Shown: one piece after another, positions 35,379-43,317 of the stretch
Layout of the letters: every line of letters starts with the position of its first letter
How positions within the stretch are numbered: position 1 is the first letter of the stretch
From: Bacteroidales bacterium
GTDB lineage: Bacteria; Bacteroidota; Bacteroidia; Bacteroidales; UBA932
Length of the DNA: 64,000 nt
NCBI GenBank assembly: GCA_017447265.1
Contig: JAFSOA010000016.1
Span: 1 to 64,000 of the forward strand
Direction: 5' to 3'
Translations under genes and position numbers: made by a program
Notes under the pieces: generated by a model
Databases searched by the model: none
Seen by the model: only the letters and a program-made list of their open reading frames with translations
Told to the model about the DNA's origin: nothing

Positions 35379-36674
35379 ATGAAAAAGTCATTACTACTAC
35401 TCGTGGCGTTGCTGTTGTGCAGCTTCGCCGGTGCTCAGGACCGCAAACCCGACGGCAATCTTCCGAAATGGGAAGGGTTGGCCGACACGCCGCAGATGGG
35501 CTGGAGCTCCTGGAACAAGTTCCAGACGGAAATCAACGAAACGCTTATCAAGGATATTGCCGACAAGATGGTCGAGCTGGGTCTCGTCGACGCCGGCTAC
35601 GTCTATCTCAATCTCGATGACGGCTGGCACGGGGAGCGTGACGCGCAGGGCTTCGTGCACGAAGATCCCGCCAAATTCCCGTCCGGCATGAAGGCGCTGG
35701 CCGATTATCTGCATGCCCGCGGCCTCAAGCTGGGCATCTACAGCGATGCCGGCACCAATACCTGCGCTTGCTATACCGGCAGTCTTGGACACGAGTATCA
35801 GGATGCCTTCACCTATGCGCAGTGGGGGGTCGATTATCTCAAATACGACTGGTGCTACACCAACAACATCAATCCGAAAGGGGCCTATGCACTGATGCGC
35901 GACGCGCTCCGCTGGGCGGGCCGTCCAATCTTCTTCAGCATGTGCGAGTGGGGCAACAGCAAGCCCTGGGAGTGGGCGGCGGAGGTCGGTCATTCATGGC
36001 GGACCACCGGCGACATCGGCGTGGGCTTCCTGGCCATCCCGCAGCGATACGATGAGAACGGGAATCCCATGTGGACGCCGCTGGGCGTGATGCCGATCGT
36101 GGATATGAACGAGCCGCTGCGGAAATATGCGGGTCCGGGTCATTGGAACGACCCCGACATGCTGGAGGTGGGCAACGGGATGAGCGTTGCGGAAGACCGC
36201 GCGCACTTCACCCTCTGGTGCATGATGGCCGCACCCCTGATCCTGGGCAACGACATCACGAACATGACGCCGGAAACGCTTGCTACCATCACCAACAGAG
36301 ACGTGATCGCTATCGACCAGGATCCCCTTGGTATCCAGGGCCTTCGCCTGAAGTGCGAGGGGGACGTACAATACTGGTTCAAGCCGCTGTCCGGCGGTGA
36401 CTGGGCGTTCTGCATCCTGAACGTCGGTGAAGCGCCGGCGACGGTCTGCATTGACTGGACCGCGCTCGAGGTCGACGATGAACTGAGCGGTCGCCGGACG
36501 GATTTCGCCACGGTGAACTATCGTGTCAAGGACCTGTGGAACGCTGCTGCCAAGCCGTTCACGACCCTCGTGAAAGGTAAGGGCAAACTGCGCCGCCAGC
36601 TGGTCCCGAATCCGGTCTCCGCGACCGTCGGCTCCCACGACGTCGTTGTCTACCGCCTCAGCCCTGTTTCTTAG
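35379..36674 (+). CDS. GH27 alpha-galactosidase
   Basis: A 431-residue secreted glycosidase that removes alpha-galactose. The signal peptide is at residues 1-20 (LLLLVALLLCSFAGA). The family start TPQMGWSSWNKF, LNLDDGW, the nucleophile D157 in LKYDWCY and the acid/base D212 in RTTGDIG are all present. A beta-sandwich domain closes the protein. The ATG at 35379 follows a -7 box. It is convergent with, and overlaps by 4 bp, the PAP2 phosphatase gene. Confidence 0.92.
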   Translation: MKKSLLLLVALLLCSFAGAQDRKPDGNLPKWEGLADTPQMGWSSWNKFQTEINETLIKDIADKMVELGLVDAGYVYLNLDDGWHGERDAQGFVHEDPAKFPSGMKALADYLHARGLKLGIYSDAGTNTCACYTGSLGHEYQDAFTYAQWGVDYLKYDWCYTNNINPKGAYALMRDALRWAGRPIFFSMCEWGNSKPWEWAAEVGHSWRTTGDIGVGFLAIPQRYDENGNPMWTPLGVMPIVDMNEPLRKYAGPGHWNDPDMLEVGNGMSVAEDRAHFTLWCMMAAPLILGNDITNMTPETLATITNRDVIAIDQDPLGIQGLRLKCEGDVQYWFKPLSGGDWAFCILNVGEAPATVCIDWTALEVDDELSGRRTDFATVNYRVKDLWNAAAKPFTTLVKGKGKLRRQLVPNPVSATVGSHDVVVYRLSPVS

Positions 36675-37420
36675 TGCTGGTTAAAGCGTGAGCATTTCGC
36701 GTGGCAGGGTTCCAGGACGGCCTGAAACTCTGCGCGCGCCCTCTCCAGGTCGTGCTGGAAATCCGGATTGCCTTGCAGGACGGCGAAACCGATGCAGGCG
36801 GCAGTGGCGCTGGCATCGATGTCGCTCTGCCAGTGGCAGCCGGCAATGACCCGACTCTCTCCGCTTTCGACGGCCCGGTGGAAGAGCGCTTCTGCTGCGG
36901 CGGGGTTCACTTCCGAGAGCAGGAGGGCGGCGCCCCAGGCGCGGATGGTGTGACCGGAAGGATAGGAGCCGTCCGTGGAAAGCCATTCGTCATCCTGCGG
37001 GAAAATGGAGCTCTCGTGGAAGCGGGCGTAGGGCCGCATCCGGAAATAATAGGCCTTGGGGCGGAGGCGGATCTGCTCGATGGTCGAGATGCCGTTCATG
37101 AACAGCCGGTAGATTTCGGGCGTCTTTTCCTTGTCGATCTTCAGGCCGAAAGGCTCGCTGTAAATGGCAGAAAGGGTGTCGAGGTCCCAGACCGCATCGC
37201 GTTTGGCTTGTGCGAGCCGGACCGTGTCCAGGCGCTGGGTCTTGCCCCACATATAACGCATGATGTCGTGGGTGAAGGCTTCGCCGATGGTGTCGGGCGG
37301 GGCCGGAAGGCAATTGACCAGGTTAGGCAGCTGTTCTTCCTGGAGATAGAGATGGACATCTTGTGCCCGAAGGGAACCGATGCCTGCGAGCAGGGCAAGG
37401 AGTAGCAGGATTTTTTTCAT
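36671..37420 (-). CDS. class A PAP2-type acid phosphatase
   Basis: A 249-residue periplasmic phosphatase with a signal peptide (LLLLALLAGIGSLRA). The three PAP2 motifs are present: K-x6-RP in KAYYFRMRP, GSYPSGHT, and SRVIAGCHWQSDID. The layout (soluble, single domain, no membrane spans) is that of class A nonspecific acid phosphatases such as PhoN/PhoC. The true substrate is unknown. It lies 11 bp after the methyltransferase gene in the same direction. Confidence 0.88.
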   Translation of the reverse strand: MKKILLLLALLAGIGSLRAQDVHLYLQEEQLPNLVNCLPAPPDTIGEAFTHDIMRYMWGKTQRLDTVRLAQAKRDAVWDLDTLSAIYSEPFGLKIDKEKTPEIYRLFMNGISTIEQIRLRPKAYYFRMRPYARFHESSIFPQDDEWLSTDGSYPSGHTIRAWGAALLLSEVNPAAAEALFHRAVESGESRVIAGCHWQSDIDASATAACIGFAVLQGNPDFQHDLERARAEFQAVLEPCHAKCSRFNQH

Positions 37421-37431
37421 ATTCAGGGGGG

Positions 37432-38241
37432 TTATGCCATTCTGCGGCGGAATTCTGCGCAGGTGATGGCGGTGGCGACAGCGACGTTGAGGGATTCGCT
37501 GGTATGGGCGTTGGCAGGGAAAGGCGGGATATAGAGGCGGTGGGTGATGGTGCTGGCGACTGCGGGCGAGATGCCGTTGGCTTCTGATCCCATGACGATA
37601 ATGCCACTTTTTGTCAAGGGCATTTCATAGATACTGTCGCCGTCCAGGAAAGTTCCATAGATGGGGATCTCAGACTCGCTCTGCTTCGCTCTGGTAATGC
37701 GTTCTCCTCGCGAAAAAGCTGCGTCGCACGCATTACCACCCGCTTCGCTCCGCTCGTCCGTCATGCCGGGCTTGACACGGCATTTCAGCATCTCAATCAG
37801 GTCTCCATAGTGTATGCGGACGCGGAAGATGGCGCCCATCGTCGCCTGGACGACTTTCGGGTTGTAGACTTCAACCGTGTCTTCGGAGGCGAGGATCTGG
37901 TGGATGCCGAACCAGTCGGCGATGCGCAGGATGGTACCCAGGTTGCCGGGATCACGGATGCCGTCGAGGGCGAGGACGAGTTCGTCGGGGGCGGGGGTGA
38001 AGGCTCCCGGTGCCGGCTGGCGGACGATGGCGAGGGCGGGGGACGGGTGGGTCAGCTGGCTGATGCGGGCCATGGCCTCTTCGCCGATGTCTTCGACGCG
38101 GTAGTGGGCGACGACATCAAAGCCGGACTGCACGGCCTCGGCCACGAGTTTTTCGCCTTCGACGACAAACAAGCCCCGCTCGTCGCGGAACTTCTTCTGT
38201 CCCAGCGCCTTGATTTCCTTTATTTCGTTCTTTGAAAGCAT
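37432..38241 (-). CDS. TrmH/SpoU-type RNA 2'-O-methyltransferase with in-frame insertion
   Basis: A 269-residue SPOUT methyltransferase of the RlmB/TrmH kind. LDGIRDPGNLGTILRIADWF, IIVMGSEANGIS and IPPFPANAHTSESLNVAVA are the three family motifs; the last two form the trefoil knot. Residues ~149-189, between GDLIEML and IPIYGTFLDG, are a foreign segment translated from two dispersed palindromic elements (37676-37795), inserted without breaking the frame. The start at 38241 is preferred because conserved sequence begins there. Confidence 0.85.
   Translation of the reverse strand: MLSKNEIKEIKALGQKKFRDERGLFVVEGEKLVAEAVQSGFDVVAHYRVEDIGEEAMARISQLTHPSPALAIVRQPAPGAFTPAPDELVLALDGIRDPGNLGTILRIADWFGIHQILASEDTVEVYNPKVVQATMGAIFRVRIHYGDLIEMLKCRVKPGMTDERSEAGGNACDAAFSRGERITRAKQSESEIPIYGTFLDGDSIYEMPLTKSGIIVMGSEANGISPAVASTITHRLYIPPFPANAHTSESLNVAVATAITCAEFRRRMA
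37676..37795. repeat. two palindromic elements inside the TrmH-type gene
   Basis: Element one has arms GGTAATGCG/CGCATTACC (37693-37701, 37729-37737) and matches the layout of the intergenic copy at 38243-38330. Element two (37760-37795) is of the ATGCCGGGCTTGAC type seen at 23454 and 50082. Both are read through in frame. Confidence 0.65.
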
Positions 38242-38242
38242 T

Positions 38243-38330
38243 TGTTGTCGCTTCACTCGCTCTGGTATTTGTCTCGCTCCCGAAAAAAGGTCGCTTCGCC
38301 AAATACCACCCGCTCCGTTACGCTCAAACT
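38243..38330. repeat. palindromic element between rfbB and the TrmH-type gene
   Basis: Arms GGTATTTG/CAAATACC (38264-38271, 38300-38307), with GAAAAA in the spacer and CACCCGCT after the right arm. It has the same layout as the copy inside the neighbouring gene at 37680-37757. Confidence 0.6.
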
Positions 38331-39552
38331 AGCGATTCTTGTACATGTCGTCGTAGTACTTCTGGTAGTCGCCGGACGTGACGTTGTCCATCCAGGCCTG
38401 GTTGTCCAGATACCAGCGGACCGTCTTTTCAATGCCTTCTTCGAACTGGAGGGAAGGCTCCCAGCCGAGTTCTTTCTGGAGCTTTGTCGAGTCGATGGCG
38501 TAACGCAAGTCATGGCCGGCTCGGTCGGTAACATAGGTGATCAGGTGTTCGCTCGCGCCTTCCGGCTTCCCAAGCAGGCGGTCGACCGTCTTGATGAGCA
38601 CCTTGATCAGGTCGATGTTCTTCCATTCGTTGAAGCCGCCGATGTTGTAGGTTTCCGCATCTCTGCCTTCATGGAAGATCAGGTCGATGGCGCGGGCATG
38701 GTCTTCGACGTAGAGCCAGTCGCGCACGTTCTCGCCCTTTCCATAGACCGGCAGGGGTTTGCCGTGACGGATATTGTTGATGAACAGCGGGATGAGTTTC
38801 TCGGGGAACTGGTACGGGCCGTAGTTGTTCGAGCAGTTGGTTACCACGACGGGCAGGCCGTAGGTGTCGTGGTAGGCGCGCACGAAGTGGTCGCTTGAGG
38901 CCTTGGCGGCACTGTACGGGCTGTGCGGCTGGTATTTGAGGTCTTCCGTGAAGAACTGCGTGCCGTAGGCCAGGTGGTGCTTGCCGGAAGAGGCTTTTGT
39001 CGTGAACGGCGGCTCCACACCGGCCGGATCGGTAATCTCCAGGGCGCCGTAAACCTCGTCGGTAGAAATATGATAGAACCGGCATTTCGTTTCGGGAGAT
39101 GTCCCTTCACATCCGCTACGGCGATCCGCACCCGCCTTCCCGCAAAAACTCCGTGAAGGGGTTTCTTCCGCAACGGGCAGCCGGTATCCATGCGGCTCCC
39201 AGCAGAGCTTCGCGGCCTGCAGGAGGGTCAGCGTGCCCATCACGTTGGTCTTGGCGAACGTGAAAGGATCCTTGATCGAGCGGTCCACATGGCTCTCGGC
39301 GGCCAGGTGGATGACGCCGTCCACCTTTTCGTCCTGCATCAACTTCAGCACAGCGTCAAAATCGCAGATGTCCATCTTGACGAAACGGTAGTTGGGCTTG
39401 TTTTCCACGTCTTTCAGATTGGCCAGATTGCCCGCGTAGGTCAACTTGTCCAGGTTGATGATCTTGTAATCGGGATATTTGTTGACGAACAGCCGCACGA
39501 CGTGCGAGCCGATAAACCCGGCCCCGCCGGTGATGAGGATTGTGCGTTTCAT
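38329..39552 (-). CDS. rfbB: dTDP-glucose 4,6-dehydratase with in-frame insertion
   Basis: A 407-residue NAD-dependent SDR enzyme making dTDP-4-keto-6-deoxyglucose for rhamnose and other surface sugars. The NAD motif is GGAGFIGSHV; catalytic residues are in STDEVYG and YSAAKASSDH. Most RfbB proteins have about 350-380 residues. Here residues ~119-157 (EPHGYRLPVAEETP to ETKC), between LLQAAKLCW and the conserved FYHISTDEVYG, are an in-frame insertion rich in small inverted repeats. The site is a surface loop in homologues, so activity may survive. No other rhamnose genes are adjacent. Confidence 0.9.
   Translation of the reverse strand: MKRTILITGGAGFIGSHVVRLFVNKYPDYKIINLDKLTYAGNLANLKDVENKPNYRFVKMDICDFDAVLKLMQDEKVDGVIHLAAESHVDRSIKDPFTFAKTNVMGTLTLLQAAKLCWEPHGYRLPVAEETPSRSFCGKAGADRRSGCEGTSPETKCRFYHISTDEVYGALEITDPAGVEPPFTTKASSGKHHLAYGTQFFTEDLKYQPHSPYSAAKASSDHFVRAYHDTYGLPVVVTNCSNNYGPYQFPEKLIPLFINNIRHGKPLPVYGKGENVRDWLYVEDHARAIDLIFHEGRDAETYNIGGFNEWKNIDLIKVLIKTVDRLLGKPEGASEHLITYVTDRAGHDLRYAIDSTKLQKELGWEPSLQFEEGIEKTVRWYLDNQAWMDNVTSGDYQKYYDDMYKNR
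39082..39198. repeat. candidate inserted element inside rfbB
   Basis: An extra ~117-bp coding stretch with an inverted repeat CCCTTCAC/GTGAAGGG, lying where other RfbB proteins have only a short loop. Confidence 0.5.
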
Positions 39553-39686
39553 AAAGCAAAGGTTAAGATTAACAAAAATAATGATTTTTGTGCAATCCTT
39601 TGCAAACTGCCGGGAACAAAAAGCAGGAGAATCAGGCTATGCCTGACCGAATGCGCCCTGCGAGCCGTATTTCTCATAAATTTTCT

Positions 39687-39694
39687 TATATTTG
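39687..39694 (+). promoter_or_regulatory. -7 box of the TamL-like gene (leaderless start)
   Basis: TATATTTG with the ATG only 6 nt downstream, so transcription would begin at or next to the start codon. Confidence 0.55.
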
Positions 39695-39700
39695 CATAAT

Positions 39701-41893
39701 ATGCGGAAATTCGGGGTGTTCCTGATCGGGATGATGCTTCTGGCAACAGGATGCTCGACGACGAAAATGTTGTCGGAAGACGAGTTGCGCCTGGCGGAGA
39801 ACAAGGTCGTCATTACCAACAGCAGCAGCTACAACCCCTCGAGCCTGGCTCCGTATATCAAGCAGAAGTCCAACTACTATGTCTTCGGCAAGTGGCACCC
39901 GGGCCTGTATATCTACAACTGGCAGAACGGCAAGGGAAAAGGCTGGGACCGCTTCTGCCAGAAGATCGGCCAGGCTCCCGTCGTCTTCGAAGAATCCCTG
40001 ATCGACAAGTCCGTCACCAGCATGCTGGACCACCTGACCTACCAGGGCTACTACAACTCCCATATCGACACCAGAACCGAGGTCAAGAACCAGACCGCCC
40101 GGGTCGAGTACGACGTGACCCTTGGGAAGCAGTTTCCCATCCGCTCCATCGACTACCAGGTGAAAGATTCCACGCTGGCCCGCCTGATGGCCGCCGACTC
40201 CAGCAACTACACCGTCGTGCCCGGCAATTTCCTCTCGGAGGAAGAACTCGAGAAAGAAAGCGAGCGCTTCACCAGCCTCTTCCGTAACAACGGCTACTGG
40301 GGCTTCTCCAAGAACTATTTCTTCTTCTACGCCGATACGACGACCCACCGCGACGAGGCGGACCTCATCGTCAAGATTGAAAACTACACCCGCAACGAAA
40401 GCGAAGACGCCGCCCGCGAGCACCGGCAGTACACCATCGGCACCGTCGCGCTTATGCCGCAGCCGGGCATGCGCGTCCGCCAGAAGTTCCTGCAGAACCT
40501 CAACCAGCTGAAACCCGGCGAACTCTACAGCGAAGAGAAGATCAAGCGGGAGTACGACCGCTATTCCAGCATTCCGCTTTTCAGCAGCGTCAACATGATG
40601 CTCCGGGAGTCCGAGTCTGACTCTACGGCCGTGGATTGCCGCGTCTTGCTGCAGCAGGCCCGCCTCCAGGCCCTCAAACTCAACCTGGAAGGTTCCTTCA
40701 ATTCCACCGGCCTCTTCGGCGTGACGCCTTCCGTGTCGTACAGCCACAAGAACATCTTCGGCGGGGGAGAAGTGCTCTCGCTGGGTTTCCGTGGCAACTT
40801 CCAGTTCATGTTCCGCTCGCCGACCCGCGCGACCGAGCTGGCCGTCAACGCGGGCCTGAAGATCCCCTGGTATCCCGATTTCATCCTGCGCATGCCCTTT
40901 GTCAACCTGCCGCAGATGGACATCAACTTCACCTACAATTTCCAGAACCGGCCGGAGTATACCCGCAACATCGTGACGGGCGCCTATGGCTTCAACTGGA
41001 ACATTGCCAAGAAATTCTACTACCAGTTCAAACCGGTCCAGCTGAGTGCCGTCAGCGCCACGCGTCTCGACTCCACCTTCATCGCGGGCATCCGGGACCC
41101 TTACCTGAAGAATTCCTTCCGCAGCCACCTGGACCTGGGCGGCAGCGGCACTTTCTACTTCTCCACCAACACCTCGGTCAACCCGAAAGTCACCTATTTC
41201 TACACCCGCTTCCAGTATGATATGTCGGGCAATCTGATGCGCCTGCTGGGCAAGACGGGTATGTTCAAGAAAGGGGAAAGGGGCGAGGACCTGATCGCCG
41301 GTATTCCGTATGCGCAGTATGTTCGCGGCGAACTGCAGGCCGTGGGCACCTTCCGCCTCGGCGATGTGGGGCAGTACGCCCTGGCGGTGCGGGCGCTGGC
41401 GGGCATGGGCTTCGCCTACGGGAATTCCGTGTCGCTGCCCTTCGAGAAGCTCTTCTATGCCGGCGGCGCGAGCAGCATGCGCGGCTGGCGGGCCCGGGCG
41501 GTCGGTCCGGGTATGGCGCCGCGCGACACGAGTTTCGCCATCGCCAACCAGTCGGGCGACATGCACCTGGAAGCCAACGTGGAGATGCGTTTCCCCTTGT
41601 TCTGGAAGCTGGAAGGGGCGGTGTTTGCCGATATCGGCAATGTGTGGAACATTGACGCGGACGGCCTGGACGGACAGTCACGCGATCCGCGGAGCCTCTT
41701 TTCGTTCAAGAATCTGTTCCGCAGCACGGCCATGGACGTCGGGCTGGGTGCACGCCTCGATTTCGGCATGGTGCTCATCCGTTTCGACATGGGTCTGGTT
41801 GTCTATGATCCCTACAAACAGGAATTCATGGGCATCAACGACTGGTTCAACGGCAATTACGCCTTCCACTTCGGCATCGGATACCCGTTCTGA
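39701..41893 (+). CDS. lipoprotein Omp85 (BamA/TamA family, TamL-like)
   Basis: A 730-residue outer-membrane assembly protein. The lipoprotein signal ends at LLATGCSTTKML (cysteine ~18), which is the hallmark of the Bacteroidetes TamL form. POTRA-like domains occupy ~25-330. The C-terminal 16-strand barrel begins near GSFNSTGLFGVTPS and contains FYAGGASSMRGWRARAVGPG, the lid-lock R-G-[WF] motif. It ends in FHFGIGYPF with the terminal aromatic signal. It may partner the TamB-like protein encoded at 10621-15084, although in many Bacteroidetes the two genes are adjacent. Confidence 0.87.
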   Translation: MRKFGVFLIGMMLLATGCSTTKMLSEDELRLAENKVVITNSSSYNPSSLAPYIKQKSNYYVFGKWHPGLYIYNWQNGKGKGWDRFCQKIGQAPVVFEESLIDKSVTSMLDHLTYQGYYNSHIDTRTEVKNQTARVEYDVTLGKQFPIRSIDYQVKDSTLARLMAADSSNYTVVPGNFLSEEELEKESERFTSLFRNNGYWGFSKNYFFFYADTTTHRDEADLIVKIENYTRNESEDAAREHRQYTIGTVALMPQPGMRVRQKFLQNLNQLKPGELYSEEKIKREYDRYSSIPLFSSVNMMLRESESDSTAVDCRVLLQQARLQALKLNLEGSFNSTGLFGVTPSVSYSHKNIFGGGEVLSLGFRGNFQFMFRSPTRATELAVNAGLKIPWYPDFILRMPFVNLPQMDINFTYNFQNRPEYTRNIVTGAYGFNWNIAKKFYYQFKPVQLSAVSATRLDSTFIAGIRDPYLKNSFRSHLDLGGSGTFYFSTNTSVNPKVTYFYTRFQYDMSGNLMRLLGKTGMFKKGERGEDLIAGIPYAQYVRGELQAVGTFRLGDVGQYALAVRALAGMGFAYGNSVSLPFEKLFYAGGASSMRGWRARAVGPGMAPRDTSFAIANQSGDMHLEANVEMRFPLFWKLEGAVFADIGNVWNIDADGLDGQSRDPRSLFSFKNLFRSTAMDVGLGARLDFGMVLIRFDMGLVVYDPYKQEFMGINDWFNGNYAFHFGIGYPF

Positions 41894-41923
41894 GTTGACG
41901 GGGCTCTGCTCCGGCTCCCGCAG

Positions 41924-42661
41924 CTAATTCAGCAGGAAAGTAAAGGCCGTCATCGCGGCGGCTTCCTTCTGGAAGTCGTCCGGTGCGAGCTGGTAGCGGT
42001 AGATGGGGCATTTCATCGGCCAGGTGGCATTCGGGTACGTGCCCTGCACCAGTTTGAAACTGCCCAGCGGGGCCATGTAGCCCGGGATGACCTCGATCAG
42101 CGTCTTGGCGAAGACGGGTGATTCATCCAGGACAAACGTATGCTTCGGCTGCTCGCCGCGCGAACTCAACTCGATGTCGAACTGAACCATCTCGGCGGAT
42201 TCCCGGATATCCCGGTTGGCCAGGCTCAGGCCGTTGCGGCCGGTGGAATCGGCAGCGGGCGAGTAGAAGAGGGCCCGGATGGTGTTCTTATGCTGGATTT
42301 TGATCTTCTTGTAGGCTTCCAGGACTTCCAGGATCGTCGCGCAGGCCGTCGGATCGTCGAGGGAGGCGGAGATCAGCGAGATCTGGGGGTTCTTTTTCTC
42401 CTTGCCCGGGAATTCGGCCACGAGCACTTGCTGCCCGTCGTCTTCCAGGGTCCAGAGGTCCTTGGCACCGAGTTCCTGCATCAGCTGGAGGGTCAGGTAG
42501 TCAAGCTGTTTTTCTCCTGTGAATTGCTGGAGTTTGGCGTTGTAGACGGCTTCTTTGCCATTGAAGAACTGGTCGATCTGGGCGATGCGGGTTTCAGGGG
42601 TGATGGTTTTGCAGGCGACCGCCGACAGGACGACGAGCGACAGAAGCAGGAGTCTTTTCAT
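41924..42661 (-). CDS. lipoprotein resembling a degenerate M28 peptidase
   Basis: A 245-residue lipoprotein (signal ending SAVACKTI). Its middle has the order of an M28 aminopeptidase: a strand ISLISASLDDPTACATILEV where active enzymes have H-x-D and D-N-A-S-G, then KKIKIQHKNTIRALFYSPA. The zinc ligands appear lost (S-A-S for H-x-D), so it is probably not an active peptidase. This call is by pattern only and could be wrong. The downstream order yidC-yggS-this gene suggests one operon. Confidence 0.5.
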   Translation of the reverse strand: MKRLLLLSLVVLSAVACKTITPETRIAQIDQFFNGKEAVYNAKLQQFTGEKQLDYLTLQLMQELGAKDLWTLEDDGQQVLVAEFPGKEKKNPQISLISASLDDPTACATILEVLEAYKKIKIQHKNTIRALFYSPAADSTGRNGLSLANRDIRESAEMVQFDIELSSRGEQPKHTFVLDESPVFAKTLIEVIPGYMAPLGSFKLVQGTYPNATWPMKCPIYRYQLAPDDFQKEAAAMTAFTFLLN

Positions 42662-42666
42662 CTCTT

Positions 42667-43311
42667 TCAATTTCTTTTTCCAAAAATAAACGTCCCGATA
42701 CGTACAATTGTCGTGCCTTCCTCGACGGCGATGCGCCAGTCCTCACTCATGCCCATCGAAACCTGGTCGCAGCCCGGAATGTCGGATAGCCGTTGCGAGA
42801 GGGCCTTGAGCGTGCGGAATTCCTGCCGCACCTCTTCGAAGTCGTCGGTGAAGGTGGCCATGCCCATCACGCCGCGCAGGCGGACGTTCGGGTATTCGCC
42901 CATGTGCCGGGCGATCGCTTCGGCTTCTTCCGGAAGGAAGCCTTGCTTGGTGGTCTCCCGGGCGATGTGCACTTCGAGCAGGCAGTCGACCGTCTTGCTC
43001 AGGGCGCTGGCCTGCTTGTCGATCTCGGCGAGCAGGCGCTCCGAATCCACCGAGTGGATCAGGGTGACGTAGGGAAGGATGAGCTTGACCTTGTTGGTCT
43101 GCAGGTGCCCGATGAAGTGCCATTGGATGTCGGCGGGGAGGAGCGGGGCCTTGAGGGCCAGCTCCTGGGGACGGTTCTCGCCGAAGGCGCGCTGACCGGC
43201 GTCGTAGGCCAGCCGGATGTCTTCGACGGGCTTGAATTTGGAAACTGCCACCAACTGGACGGTTGATGGCAGTTCGTGTCTGATTTGCTCGATGGCAGTT
43301 GCGATGGACAT
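42667..43311 (-). CDS. yggS: YggS-family PLP homeostasis protein
   Basis: A 214-residue PLP-binding TIM-barrel protein that buffers pyridoxal phosphate. Landmarks are LVAVSKFKP with the PLP lysine, FGENRPQEL, WHFIGHLQTNK, and the phosphate-binding SMGMSEDWRIAVEEG. No catalytic reaction is known for the family. It starts 6 bp after yidC and precedes the M28-like lipoprotein gene by a few bases. Confidence 0.93.
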   Translation of the reverse strand: MSIATAIEQIRHELPSTVQLVAVSKFKPVEDIRLAYDAGQRAFGENRPQELALKAPLLPADIQWHFIGHLQTNKVKLILPYVTLIHSVDSERLLAEIDKQASALSKTVDCLLEVHIARETTKQGFLPEEAEAIARHMGEYPNVRLRGVMGMATFTDDFEEVRQEFRTLKALSQRLSDIPGCDQVSMGMSEDWRIAVEEGTTIVRIGTFIFGKRN

Positions 43312-43317
43312 GATCGA

